Origin: F23-B02 sp963632825
GTDB taxonomy: Bacteria > Bacillota > Clostridia > Oscillospirales > Oscillospiraceae
DNA: 54,328 nt
Direction: 5' to 3'
NCBI GenBank assembly: GCA_963632825.1
Contig: CAVGWF010000001.1
Coordinates: forward strand, 1-54,328
Under the pieces are notes generated by a model. That model worked only from the letters and a program-made list of their open reading frames with translations. It was not told where the DNA came from and did not search any database. Below are positions 42,391 to 51,759 of this stretch, in pieces (the first letter of the stretch is position 1; every line of letters begins with the position of its first letter). The translations under genes were made by a program, and so were the position numbers.

Positions 42391-42939
42391 ATGCAGCGTT
42401 TGAAACAAATACCGAAAAGGACAATAAAGCTCGCCGTTATTATCGTTCTTGCGGCAGCGGTCATTCTCACTCTGGTTTTTTCATGGTTAGGCACGATAGA
42501 GCTTGCGCAGTTCAACTCGCATTCGCTCATGGACTGGCGGCTCGGAAGCAGCATCAAATATGTCAGAAGCCCTGATGATGCAAAGACTTACGACGAGGAT
42601 CACTATCAGTGGTTTTCCGACGAGCGCGGCAGCGGTATATCCGCAAAGACCACCGACACGCGCTATTACCTCGGCAGCCATCCCGACAGCGGGCTCGGCG
42701 GGTATAAGGTCATCGGCTTTTCCTCGTCCGAGAAGTATTATTCCGTGCTCGGCATCCGCGTGGGCGACGATGAGCTCGATGCAAAAACGACGCTGCTTGA
42801 TTCGGGCTATACCATGCAGGGCGGCGGCTTCAATTCCTGCCGCGCGCACCGCGGTCAGGTCACTGTAGAGCTTAGCTTTGAGCACGGTATAGTCACCAAT
42901 ATCTCCGCCTATCTCGGCACAACGAGCATCTTTGAATAG
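42391..42939 (+). CDS. Membrane-anchored extracytoplasmic protein of unknown function
   Basis: 182 aa. Basic N terminus, one membrane segment (about residues 14-35, LAVIIVLAAAVILTLVFSWL), then an outside domain with two similar parts: SLMDWRLGSSIKYVRSPDD and the later VLGIRVGDDELDAKTTLLDS, the latter like a repeated threshold motif of clostridial proteins. ATG 42391 follows GGGAG by 11 bases; TTG 42373 is also in frame. Not assignable. Confidence 0.6.
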   Translation: MQRLKQIPKRTIKLAVIIVLAAAVILTLVFSWLGTIELAQFNSHSLMDWRLGSSIKYVRSPDDAKTYDEDHYQWFSDERGSGISAKTTDTRYYLGSHPDSGLGGYKVIGFSSSEKYYSVLGIRVGDDELDAKTTLLDSGYTMQGGGFNSCRAHRGQVTVELSFEHGIVTNISAYLGTTSIFE

Positions 42940-42954
42940 CGGCTTCGGATTTCG

Positions 42955-43020
42955 TGCGGCAGCTGCCGGTCGGGATACCGGAAATATATGTATCGGCGGG
43001 TGCAAAAAAACGCCTCCAAA
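42955..43020. repeat. Lone repeat terminal module before psuG
   Basis: GTGCGGCAGCTGCCGGTCGG through GGCGGGTGC and ACGCCTCCAAAA: the terminal module in minus-reading orientation, directly upstream of the psuG promoter. A CTTGCATAAAGGGAGC scrap lies at 42293-42308 after the aspartokinase gene. Confidence 0.65.
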
Positions 43021-43023
43021 AGC

Positions 43024-43052
43024 TTGACAATTGAGCAATGGGTGTGTATAAT
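43024..43052 (+). promoter_or_regulatory. Consensus promoter of psuG
   Basis: TTGACA (43024-43029), exactly 17 bases, TATAAT (43047-43052): full consensus, start site about 30 bases ahead of psuG. Confidence 0.9.
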
Positions 43053-43087
43053 TCGCATTTCAAAGAATTATAAAGGAGTTAAACCCT

Positions 43088-43999
<912 letters not shown>

Positions 44000-44014
44000 C
44001 TTGAATAAAGGGAT

Positions 44015-44047
44015 AAACCGCAGGGGCAGCAGCTCCTGCGGTTTTTT
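44015..44047 (+). terminator. Terminator of psuG
   Basis: AAACCGCAGG and CCTGCGGTTT with a T-run, 15 bases after the stop. Confidence 0.88.
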
Positions 44048-44072
44048 GCCCTATAAATTTTACACTTGGGTA

Positions 44073-44101
44073 TTGACTTCACCGGCGAACTGTGTTACTA
44101 T
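44073..44101 (+). promoter_or_regulatory. Promoter of the initiator tRNA gene
   Basis: TTGACT (44073-44078), 17-base spacer, TACTAT (44096-44101), 28 bases before the tRNA. Confidence 0.75.
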
Positions 44102-44129
44102 ATATAAGCTTTAGATAGCAAACGGATAT

Positions 44130-44206
<77 letters not shown>

Positions 44207-44207
44207 T

Positions 44208-44243
44208 AAAACAGCCGCTTTCAGTAAGAAAGCGGCTGTTTTT
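44208..44243 (+). terminator. Terminator of the tRNA gene
   Basis: AACAGCCGCTTTC and GAAAGCGGCTGTT, 13-pair stem, TTTTT tail. Confidence 0.9.
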
Positions 44244-44307
44244 CTAACTTTTTCGGCAAGTTTATTTTTTAAATAGTAAATAGTGGATTTTGCCGCTTAT
44301 TTGCCGT

Positions 44308-44473
44308 TTATCCGATACAATTTGTGCAAATTTCATTACAGCAATTTAAACACCTGTTGATATGCTCCCCGTCATTAATATCTATTACCGTTGGTTTTAT
44401 ATCCTCAAAAAATAACGTCCAATCAATATTAAAAATAACTCCTAATTGTTTTGCTAACATTACTGAAGGTTTA
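44308..44473 (-). pseudogene. C-terminal remnant of an XRE-type regulator
   Basis: Minus-strand frame KPSVMLAKQLGVIFNIDWTL followed by FFEDIKP and a Cys-rich end, stop TAA at 44310. The pattern PSVxxAKxxxxxxxxDWTxFFED is that of phage-type XRE repressors. Its 5' part is cut at about 44473, where unrelated plus-strand coding sequence begins. AT-rich. Confidence 0.5.
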
Positions 44474-44583
44474 TAGAGCAAACCTCGATCATGTTATCTC
44501 GGCGCATGAAATACATGCAGATCCCGGTCGCATTCTTGCAGGACTTGATGGTAAAGAGCTCGCAAATTGCCCCGAGAACCTAT
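44472..44583 (+). pseudogene. Fragment of an HNH-like mobile-element protein
   Basis: Plus-strand frame YRANLDHVISAHEIHADPGR then ILAGLDGKELANCPENL, cut at both ends. I recall the SAHEIH..GR..AGLDG.ELAN..NL pattern from phage or conjugative-element proteins with an HNH-type core; the match is from memory. Start and end are not native. Confidence 0.4.
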
Positions 44584-44624
44584 GCATTCCCGCTTGGGTA
44601 CCGTCAAGAATTCTGCACATGCCG

Positions 44625-44672
44625 AAAAAAGCAAGGCCGTTTCCGACGATGCCGGAACGTTCTTGCTTTTTC
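44625..44672. terminator. Bidirectional hairpin
   Basis: AAAAAAGCAAG...CTTGCTTTTT with an inner CCGTTTCCG/CCGGAACG pairing. Could end transcription from either side of the scar. A second hairpin, AGATCCCCTCTG/CAGAGGGGATCT (44699-44733), is nearer the ubiD stop. Confidence 0.6.
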
Positions 44673-44763
44673 TGATATTCGGCTCAGCACCAAAGGCAAG
44701 ATCCCCTCTGTTTTGGCATCACAGAGGGGATCTCTTGAAAAATGAAAGAAGGGAGAGAAGAAG

Positions 44764-46101
44764 TTAATCTATATCATACTTGCTGATATCGACGTCCTGA
44801 AAGCTCACGAGCGTATAGGATTCCGGCTTCGGCACGGGATACGTGCAGTCGAAGCCCATCTTTGCCGCAAGGTTGTCCTTGACGACGGGGTTCAGCTCAT
44901 GTCCGAACGCCCCGGGAATGATGATGATATCCTTCGCCGGATCGCAGCGCGTGACCATCGCGCGCTCGACCTGTTCGGGGTCATATATATCGATATCACT
45001 GTTGACGGCGGTGACCATTTGCAGATCGGGGAACGCCGCAAACGCTGCAAGGATCGCGTTTTTCGCCATGCCGTTGTTGGGCGGGTCGATCTGGAGAATG
45101 ACATGATAGTGGCTGCCGCCGGGCGTCATGTACACTTTCTTCAGCCCCGGAACCTGTTTGCTGATCGTCTGGAACAGATTCGACTCCACACTCAGCCCCT
45201 GACCGATCCAGACCTCGCGGCCGGGATGCAGCATATGGATCACGGGTTCGGTCTGCATGGTGATCGCTTTGACATGCACGACCCAGCGATCATCGCGGGT
45301 GGCATAGTAGCCGCTGACCTCGCCGAACGGACCTTCCGGTTCGCGTGCATACGGGAGGATCTCGGCTTCCATGATCATCTGTGCATCCGCAAGTCCCTCG
45401 ACGGAAACCGTTTTGCTGCGGCACAGCCGTGCCGGCTCGCCCAGCAGATAGGATGCGACCGCAAGCTCATCCACATCGATGGGAGCAGCGGAGCTCGGCG
45501 TGGTCGCCGCGACGAAATATGCCGGATGCAGACCGTTGTTGATGGTGATCTCCAGCGGCTCGCCCTTCGCCTCCGCACGCTCATAATAATTTCTCAGATG
45601 CCGTCCCATGTCCATCAGCAGGCCAAGGCGGTCCTTGCCCGTGACCATCAGACGGTGGATCGACGTGTTTCGGACGCCGGTGTCCGGGTCCTTGGCGACG
45701 ATGATGCAGTTGGAAAAATAGGGGCCGCCGTCTTTGAGCGCATGCGTCGGCACCGGGATGCGCCCGAGATCGACCTCGGGCATCGTGACCTGCTGCGCAG
45801 GCGCATCGTCAACGACGACGGGCTCCACGGGGTTTTGATGCAGTGAGCCGACAGCCGCGGCAAACAGAGCCGGAAGCGCATCCACGCTGCGGTCAAAAAT
45901 CGCGGCAATGTTCTCACGGTTCCACCACATACCGGTGGATACCGGATAATCATAGCTCTTCACGTGCTCGAACATGACCGCCTTGCCGCCGTCGAGCTTC
46001 GCAGCTACGCCGGACAGCTCATGCACCGCATCCACTTCGGTGTGCACATACGCGAGCCTGCCGGCCGCGTCCATTTTTTTGAGGCAATCTTTCAGATCCA
46101 T
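44764..46101 (-). CDS. UbiD-family prenyl-FMN-dependent decarboxylase
   Basis: 445 aa. Reversible decarboxylation of unsaturated or aromatic acids with prenylated FMN made by UbiX. NTSIHRLMV and the catalytic Arg-Glu-Glu set in REPEGPFGEVSGYY are present, and HYHVILQI and DIDIYDPEQVERAM belong to the fold. It is last in the nine-gene row, three bases after ubiX, with AAGGAGG ahead. Substrate cannot be assigned: UbiD enzymes act on benzoates, furoates, phthaloyl-CoA, cinnamates and others. Confidence 0.92.
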   Translation of the reverse strand: MDLKDCLKKMDAAGRLAYVHTEVDAVHELSGVAAKLDGGKAVMFEHVKSYDYPVSTGMWWNRENIAAIFDRSVDALPALFAAAVGSLHQNPVEPVVVDDAPAQQVTMPEVDLGRIPVPTHALKDGGPYFSNCIIVAKDPDTGVRNTSIHRLMVTGKDRLGLLMDMGRHLRNYYERAEAKGEPLEITINNGLHPAYFVAATTPSSAAPIDVDELAVASYLLGEPARLCRSKTVSVEGLADAQMIMEAEILPYAREPEGPFGEVSGYYATRDDRWVVHVKAITMQTEPVIHMLHPGREVWIGQGLSVESNLFQTISKQVPGLKKVYMTPGGSHYHVILQIDPPNNGMAKNAILAAFAAFPDLQMVTAVNSDIDIYDPEQVERAMVTRCDPAKDIIIIPGAFGHELNPVVKDNLAAKMGFDCTYPVPKPESYTLVSFQDVDISKYDID

Positions 46102-46103
46102 TT

Positions 46104-46688
46104 TTATTTGTCCTCCTTTGAAAGATGGTCGCCGCGCCAGCTCTGAAATCCGGGCAGCACAATGCCAAACTGCATAAGCGCCTTGCCGAGCGCATGGTTT
46201 ACCATGTCGTCCACGCTTTTACTGCCGTTATAAAAGGTCAGCATTGGCGGAACGATGACGCACCCGGCCTCCGCCGCAAGGCTCATATTGCGCAGATGGA
46301 TCCGGCTGAGCGGCATTTCGCGCGGCATCAGGACCACCTTGCGGCACTCCTTGATGCATACGTCCGCCGCGCGGATCAGCAGCGAGTCGGAATAACCGTT
46401 TGCAATGGCAGAGAGTGTTTTCATGCTGCACGGCGCGACGATCATGCCGTCGGTATAAAACGATCCGCTGGATATCGCCGCCGCCAGATCCTCCGGCGGA
46501 TAGCAGACATCGGCCAATGCCTCCGCCGCCGCGCGGTCCATGCCAAGCTCGAGTCGGAGGTTCGTGTCTGCATTGCGGCTCATAACCAGGTGGGTCTCCA
46601 CATCGGGTATCTCCCGAAGCAGCTCCAGAAGTCTGACACCGATCTGCACGCCGTCTGCGGCGCTGATGCCAACGATGATCTTCTTCAT
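46104..46688 (-). CDS. UbiX-family flavin prenyltransferase
   Basis: 194 aa. Links a dimethylallyl unit to FMN to form the UbiD cofactor. IIVGISAADGVQIGVRLLEL, FYTDGMIVAPCSMKTLSAIA, RAADVCIKECRKVVLMPREM and GCVIVPPMLTFYNG are clear landmarks. The ATG at 46688 lies one base after the CoA-transferase stop; a longer frame to 46817 overlaps that gene. Pairing with ubiD is strict. Confidence 0.93.
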   Translation of the reverse strand: MKKIIVGISAADGVQIGVRLLELLREIPDVETHLVMSRNADTNLRLELGMDRAAAEALADVCYPPEDLAAAISSGSFYTDGMIVAPCSMKTLSAIANGYSDSLLIRAADVCIKECRKVVLMPREMPLSRIHLRNMSLAAEAGCVIVPPMLTFYNGSKSVDDMVNHALGKALMQFGIVLPGFQSWRGDHLSKEDK

Positions 46689-46689
46689 G

Positions 46690-48243
46690 TCAGAACGAAA
46701 GCCCCATCTTTTCCGGCCGGAACAGCCGCTCGTCCATGCGCTTGAGCTCGGGGGAGATCTCGGGCGCGAAGCCCATCTGGTCAAGGATGTCCTTCTGGAG
46801 GTCAACGCCGGGCGCAATCTCGGTGAGGATCATCCTGCGGTCGACCAGACGGAAAACCGCGCGTTCGGTTATGAACAGGACCTCCTGATGGGTATCCTGC
46901 GCAAACTGCGAGGAGAAGGTGATGTGGTCGCACTTGGTGATAAACTTGCCGGGCTTCCCATCGTGGCGGATAACCAGCTTGCCATCCTCGACGCCAATGT
47001 CGCACTTTCCGGAGTTGAAGGCAAAGGCAAAGCAGATCTTCGGGGTGTTCTGCGAGATGTTGACAAAGCCGCCGGGACCGACGCAGCGGCCGGAGAACTT
47101 GGAAACATTGACATTGCCGGTCGCGTCCACTTCTGCGCAGCCGAGCACGGTCATGTCAAGACCACCACCATCGTAGAGACTGAATGTGTCCGCAGAGCGG
47201 GAAATGGAGTCCGGATTCACGGCCGCGCCGAACAGCGGGCCATCCAGCGGCACACCGCCAAAAACGCCCGTCTCAAGCGAGAGCGTGACATCCCGGCTGA
47301 GGCCTTCCTCGTTCGCGACGTTAGCGACGCTGGCGGGAATGCCGATGCCAAGATTCACAAGCGCGCCCTGTTTGAGCTCCATGGCGGCTCTTCTGGCAAT
47401 GATCTTCTTATAGCCAAAGGGCAGCGGCGCAACATCACCCGCGAGTCCGCGGATATCACCAACCATCTCGGGATGATATGCAAGCGCAACATTGTTCTCG
47501 TCCTCAGCCTTCACGATATAGTCCACACAGGACTTGTGGATCAGCACGTGCCGCGGGTCAAGCGTGCCCGCCTCGCAGATGGAGTTGACCTCCACGATGA
47601 CGATGCCGCCATTGTTGTGCACCGCCAGCGCCAGCTCCAGCAAATCGCCGTGAACCGGCTCGTTCTGGAGGGAGATGTTGCCCTCGGTGTCCGCATAGCT
47701 CGCATGAAGGATGCAGGCATCAATGTGGAATGCTTTGTAGAAAAGGTAGTCCTTCCCGGAAACGTGGATGAGTTCCACCATCTCTCTGCCGTCGGCCTTT
47801 GCAAGCTCGTTCATCTTGCAGCCGTCCTGACGGGGATCGACATAGGTGTTGAGACCGACGTGGGTAATGATGCCGGGGCGCTTGCTGCCGATGGCGTTCA
47901 GAAGCTGGCCATACACGCCGAGCGGCATGGAGAAAGCAGCAATTTTGTTTTCACTGCACGCCCTGCCGATCGCCGGGGACATGCGCAGATGGGAGGCGAT
48001 CAGCGTCTTGATGATGCCCTCGTCCTTGATTTTGGACAGGCCGCAGCCATCCTCAACGAAATCGCCGGGCGCAACGCCGGAAACGATCGTCAGGTCGCGC
48101 GGGGTGTTTTGCTCTTTGAACTTGCGGCTCATCGCCTCCATCACATAGTCCGGAGACGCAAAAGCACCGAAGCCGCTGACGCCAAGCGTCATTCCGTCCT
48201 GAATCAGGTCGGCAGCTTCAGCAGCTGTAATTATCTTTGCCAT
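46690..48243 (-). CDS. Family I CoA-transferase (propionate/3-oxoacid type)
   Basis: 517 aa, alpha and beta halves fused. Residues 1-260 hold GVSGFGAFASPDYVMEAMSR; residues 285-517 hold LVNLGIGIPASVANVANEEG and the catalytic Glu in LSLETGVFGGVP. It resembles YdiF/PCT enzymes, which move CoA between acyl-CoA and a carboxylate. It could activate the imported acid or recover energy from the acyl-CoA made by the ferredoxin oxidoreductase. GCAGGAGG precedes the ATG. A hairpin without a T-run (GGCGCAAGCTGC, 48271-48302) separates it from the upstream gene. Confidence 0.88.
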   Translation of the reverse strand: MAKIITAAEAADLIQDGMTLGVSGFGAFASPDYVMEAMSRKFKEQNTPRDLTIVSGVAPGDFVEDGCGLSKIKDEGIIKTLIASHLRMSPAIGRACSENKIAAFSMPLGVYGQLLNAIGSKRPGIITHVGLNTYVDPRQDGCKMNELAKADGREMVELIHVSGKDYLFYKAFHIDACILHASYADTEGNISLQNEPVHGDLLELALAVHNNGGIVIVEVNSICEAGTLDPRHVLIHKSCVDYIVKAEDENNVALAYHPEMVGDIRGLAGDVAPLPFGYKKIIARRAAMELKQGALVNLGIGIPASVANVANEEGLSRDVTLSLETGVFGGVPLDGPLFGAAVNPDSISRSADTFSLYDGGGLDMTVLGCAEVDATGNVNVSKFSGRCVGPGGFVNISQNTPKICFAFAFNSGKCDIGVEDGKLVIRHDGKPGKFITKCDHITFSSQFAQDTHQEVLFITERAVFRLVDRRMILTEIAPGVDLQKDILDQMGFAPEISPELKRMDERLFRPEKMGLSF

Positions 48244-48317
48244 TTTTAACCTCCTGCTGTTAGCAAATCAGGCGCAAGCTGCTTTCAGCGGCAGCCTGCG
48301 CCCATAGGATACTGTTT

Positions 48318-49184
48318 TTATACGATGTCGATCTCGGAAAGCTTGAGCAACGTATCATAGCGCGCCTTCGCGTCGTTGATAATGCGCTCGGTAAGCTCGT
48401 CCGTAAGGCGATCGAAGCGGTGCTGGCTGTGCAGATACTCAGGGATCGCGTCAAAATCCGTGGGCTTGCGGTTGATGGTGATCTTGCCGCCCTCACGCTC
48501 CCAAAGCAGCCACATGCCGCTCTTGATGGCCTTTTTCGCGATCTGAATGGTCTGATCGGTCGGGAACTTCCAACCAGAGGGGCAGGGGCTCATGACGTGG
48601 ATGAAGCACGGGCCATCCTTCGTCGCGGCCTTTGCGACCTTGCGCTTGAAGTCCTTGATATCGCCAACGGATGCAGTGGCCTGATATGCCAGGGGAGTGT
48701 GCAGAAGCATGAAGTCGATATTCTTGCTGACTTCCTTCTTGCCGGTCGGCGTGGTTTTGGTGGTCGCACCGAGGGTGGTCGCGCTGGAACGCTGTCCGCC
48801 GGTGTTCATATATGCCTCGTTGTTGCAGCAGATATAGATCGCCTTGTGGCCGCGCTCGATCGCGCCGGACAGCGCCTGGAAGCCGATATCAAAGGTGCCG
48901 CCATCGCCGGCGTAACCCATGATGTTGACGTCGTTCTTGCCCTGGATCTTCAGCGCCTCGGACACGCCAGAGGCAAAAGCAGGCAGGCTCATCAGAACGG
49001 TCTGCACGCAGGGGATGCCCCAGCCGGTCTCATCGCCGTTGCCGGTGATGATCGCCGAGCAGCTCGGCGGTGTCATGGTGATGGTCTTGGGGCCGAGCAC
49101 CTCCAGAGCGGATCTCGCGATGAGCTCCATCGCGCAGCCCTGGCAGGTAGTCATTCCTTTACTTACGAGATCAAGTTCAGGCAT
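48318..49184 (-). CDS. porB: 2-oxoacid:ferredoxin oxidoreductase, beta subunit
   Basis: 288 aa, thiamine-diphosphate subunit. TTCQGCAMELIARSALE has the first cluster Cys pair, MGYAGDGGTFDIGFQALSGA the TPP-Mg site and NEAYMNTGGQRSSATTLGAT the PorB landmark. The class (PorB) includes pyruvate, phenylglyoxylate and oxalate oxidoreductases. NTGGQRS replaces the usual NTGIQRS. It overlaps porA by eight bases. Confidence 0.9.
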   Translation of the reverse strand: MPELDLVSKGMTTCQGCAMELIARSALEVLGPKTITMTPPSCSAIITGNGDETGWGIPCVQTVLMSLPAFASGVSEALKIQGKNDVNIMGYAGDGGTFDIGFQALSGAIERGHKAIYICCNNEAYMNTGGQRSSATTLGATTKTTPTGKKEVSKNIDFMLLHTPLAYQATASVGDIKDFKRKVAKAATKDGPCFIHVMSPCPSGWKFPTDQTIQIAKKAIKSGMWLLWEREGGKITINRKPTDFDAIPEYLHSQHRFDRLTDELTERIINDAKARYDTLLKLSEIDIV

Positions 49185-50376
49185 TGTACACTACCTCCTC
49201 TTCCTTGAGATCAATCCAGATCGGCGCCTCGCAGGGTTCCTGCTTTGCGCCCAGCTCCTCTGCCTTGTCGATGACGTTCTCGACCGTCTGCTCCCAGATG
49301 TCGCGTCCGCCGAGGCCGGCGACGAAGCTGTATGCGTTTGCCTTGATGCCGCCGTAATTCATGGCAGCGAGCACTTCCTCATAGAGCGGGCCAAAGCTGC
49401 CCATTGCGGAAACGCGGTCGATGACGGCGATGTTCTTTGCACCCTTGAGTGCTTCGGCAACTTCTTTTGTCGGGAAGGGACGGAATGCGACCACGCGGCA
49501 GATGCCGACCTTGCGGCCCGCTGCGCGCATTTCCTTGACGACATGCTTCACGGTGCCGGACATGGAGCCCATGCACAGGACGACCGTGTCTGCGCCCTCA
49601 ACATGGTCGCACATGATGCGGCCGTACTTTCTGCCGAACAGCTCGCCGAACTCCTCAAAACGCTCGTCCATCACGCCTGCGGCGGCGCGCATGCCGAGAT
49701 CCTGAGAGCGCTTGATCTCCGTGAAGATCGCGGGGGAGGTCAGGTTGTTCATGGCATAGGGCAGATCGGTATCCAGGTGTGCGTTCACGGGCTTGAATTC
49801 CTTCACGAAGCGCTCTGCCTCCTCCTCGGTCGGGACGTTGACAGGCTCGGTCAGGTGCGAGCAGAAGAAGCCGTCGATGTCGACCATGGTCGGGATGAGC
49901 ACGCGCTCATCCTCGCTGACGCGGTAAGCGATCATCGTGAAGTCAAGCGCCTCCTGGGGATCCTTTGCAAAAATCTGGATCCAGCCCTGATCGCGCTGCG
50001 TCATGATATCGGAGTGGTCGCACCAGAGTGCCATGGGGCCGGGGATGGCGCGGCTGACGACCGCCATGACTGCAGGCAGTCTGGACGCGGAGCAGGCGCC
50101 GGTCAGCTCGTGCATGAGCGCCAGACCGTGGGACGCGCTGGCGGTGAAGGTGCGCACGCCGGTGGAGGCGGCGCCGACCACAGCGCTGATCGCGGAGTGC
50201 TCAGACTCGGCAGTGATATAAGTTGCTGCATACTCCTTCTTGTCGATCAGAGACGCAATGGTCTCGACGATCGGCGTCTGCGGCGTGATCGGATACGCGG
50301 CGACGAGCTGAACCTTGGAGCGCATAACGCCATGGGCAATAGCGGCGTTGCCGTCAAGAGCCTTGATAACACCCAT
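49177..50376 (-). CDS. porA: 2-oxoacid:ferredoxin oxidoreductase, alpha subunit
   Basis: 399 aa. AYPITPQTPIVETIASLI and ITAESEHSAISAVVGAASTG are the TPP-pyrimidine-binding core, FTASASHGLALMHE the next landmark. The protein forms the gamma-delta-alpha-beta complex with its neighbours. AAAGGAGGTC precedes the ATG; the gap to porD is two bases. Confidence 0.92.
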   Translation of the reverse strand: MGVIKALDGNAAIAHGVMRSKVQLVAAYPITPQTPIVETIASLIDKKEYAATYITAESEHSAISAVVGAASTGVRTFTASASHGLALMHELTGACSASRLPAVMAVVSRAIPGPMALWCDHSDIMTQRDQGWIQIFAKDPQEALDFTMIAYRVSEDERVLIPTMVDIDGFFCSHLTEPVNVPTEEEAERFVKEFKPVNAHLDTDLPYAMNNLTSPAIFTEIKRSQDLGMRAAAGVMDERFEEFGELFGRKYGRIMCDHVEGADTVVLCMGSMSGTVKHVVKEMRAAGRKVGICRVVAFRPFPTKEVAEALKGAKNIAVIDRVSAMGSFGPLYEEVLAAMNYGGIKANAYSFVAGLGGRDIWEQTVENVIDKAEELGAKQEPCEAPIWIDLKEEEVVYNA

Positions 50377-50378
50377 AA

Positions 50379-50690
50379 TTATTTGACCTCCTTTGCACAG
50401 TCAGCTTCCAGCACAAAATCGATGGCCTTTTTCGGGCACTCGGCGGTGCAGATGCCGCAGCCCTTGCAGTATGTATAATCAATGACCATCTTGTTGTCGA
50501 TTTTTTCAATAACGCCGCACGGGCAGTATTCCGCGCAGATGCCGCACTTAACGCAGTCGTCGTGGCGAATGACCGGACGATGATAGCGCCAGGTGCCGGT
50601 GGGCACATCGGAGATCTTCACGGACATGGGGCCGATCAGCCGAGGCATGCCCTCAAGCATTTTCATACGCTGCTGCACAAGCTTTTGCAT
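50379..50690 (-). CDS. porD: 2-oxoacid:ferredoxin oxidoreductase, delta (2x4Fe-4S) subunit
   Basis: 103 aa. Two cluster motifs, CVKCGICAEYCPCG and CKGCGICTAECPKK, carry electrons to ferredoxin. The N terminus PTGTWRYHRPVIRHDD is typical. The start is uncertain: ATG 50690 after GGTGA overlaps porG by 38 bases, while ATG 50666 or 50660 nearly meets the porG stop. Confidence 0.9.
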   Translation of the reverse strand: MQKLVQQRMKMLEGMPRLIGPMSVKISDVPTGTWRYHRPVIRHDDCVKCGICAEYCPCGVIEKIDNKMVIDYTYCKGCGICTAECPKKAIDFVLEADCAKEVK

Positions 50691-51180
50691 TATTTTCACC
50701 AGCCTTTCCCGGAATTTTGATCTTGACCGCCTGCAGAAGGCTGTCAATGGAAACACAGCCCGTCGCCTTTACCAGCGCACCGAGCATTGCCACATTGGGC
50801 GGAACCTCGCCGAGTATCTCATGCGTCAGCTTGTCCGCGTCAATGTTGCAGACCTTGGCAAAAACGTCCTCGTACACCGGCACGGGAGAGTTGACGACGA
50901 GGGTGCATCCGGGGCGGATGCCCTCCGTGATATCAATGCCGACCTCTGCGAGACTGGTGTCAAAGCAGATGACACAGTTCGGGCGATAAACATAGCTCTT
51001 CACCTCGATGGGCTCATCAGAGATGCGGCCGTAGGTGTGGATCGGAGCGCCCTTGCGTTCCTGGCCATACGAGGGGATCGCCTGAGCGAACTTACCCTCA
51101 ATAATTGCGGCGTTGGTCAGAATCTTGGCCGCAGTGACTGCGCCCTGACCGCCGCGGGAATAGAATCTGAATTCCCACAT
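50653..51180 (-). CDS. porG: 2-oxoacid:ferredoxin oxidoreductase, gamma subunit
   Basis: 175 aa. SRGGQGAVTAAKILTNAAII and the SYGQERKGAPIHTYGRIS loop define the gamma subunit. First of the four oxidoreductase genes, 38 bases after the Lrp-type regulator, with AAGGAGGAATTACTGTT before the ATG. Confidence 0.92.
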   Translation of the reverse strand: MWEFRFYSRGGQGAVTAAKILTNAAIIEGKFAQAIPSYGQERKGAPIHTYGRISDEPIEVKSYVYRPNCVICFDTSLAEVGIDITEGIRPGCTLVVNSPVPVYEDVFAKVCNIDADKLTHEILGEVPPNVAMLGALVKATGCVSIDSLLQAVKIKIPGKAGENNAKACAAAYENA

Positions 51181-51218
51181 AACAGTAATTCCTCCTTTAG
51201 TCGTGGATGCCTTGGACC

Positions 51219-51680
51219 TTATTCTGAATATCTTGCAAGATAGGCAGTCGTCTTGTACTGGTGTACGAGGAGTTCAAAATGCACGCCTCTGACGCCGTCT
51301 ATCGTGTATATATTGTCTTTCAGATATTTTGACACCATGTCAACGCTGTCGATATATGCATGCACATGCAGCCCGGTAGAGCCGGTGTGCTGGGAGACGA
51401 TCGCGATCTCTTTGAGCTTCATGAGCTCCTTGGCGACATCGTTGATCTTCATCGGCTCCACTTCGATGTCCATGAAGACACTCGCGAACTTCTCATAGGC
51501 CTTTGCGTCGATGATCACCGTGAAGCCGCGGATAATGCCGCTGTCCTGCATATTCTTGATGCGCTCGCGCACAGCCGAGCGCGACAGATTCACCTGATCC
51601 GCCAGATCCGAGAACGTGATCCTTCCGTCCTTCTGGAGAATATCCAGTATCCTGTAATCCGTTTCGTCAAGTATCGCCAT
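51219..51680 (-). CDS. Lrp/AsnC-family transcriptional regulator
   Basis: 153 aa. Winged helix-turn-helix (LDETDYRILDILQKDGRITF, then LSRSAVRERIKNMQ) plus an RAM ligand domain (IVSQHTGSTGLHVHAYIDSV). These proteins usually bind amino or 2-oxo acids and often control their own operon. AAGGGA ten bases before ATG 51680 sets the start; an upstream GTG at 51698 is less likely. Lies inside the operon between transporter and enzyme genes. Confidence 0.88.
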   Translation of the reverse strand: MAILDETDYRILDILQKDGRITFSDLADQVNLSRSAVRERIKNMQDSGIIRGFTVIIDAKAYEKFASVFMDIEVEPMKINDVAKELMKLKEIAIVSQHTGSTGLHVHAYIDSVDMVSKYLKDNIYTIDGVRGVHFELLVHQYKTTAYLARYSE

Positions 51681-51712
51681 ATCTGTTTGTCCCTTCACTT
51701 TTTATTTCTTCC

Positions 51713-51735
51713 GCCGGGCGGTTGGACCGCCCGGC
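51713..51735 (-). promoter_or_regulatory. Intercistronic hairpin between transporter and regulator genes
   Basis: GCCGGGCGGT and ACCGCCCGGC pair perfectly around TGG. On the minus strand no T-run follows, so it looks like a processing or stability hairpin rather than a terminator. Confidence 0.55.
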
Positions 51736-51759
51736 GCAAGGATCGTTTAGAGAATGCTG

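Noticed and set aside
44451..44767. Small genes in the gap between tRNA-fMet and ubiD
   Set aside because: The frames overlap, begin or end at unrelated junctions and cross hairpins; they are fragments rather than intact genes.
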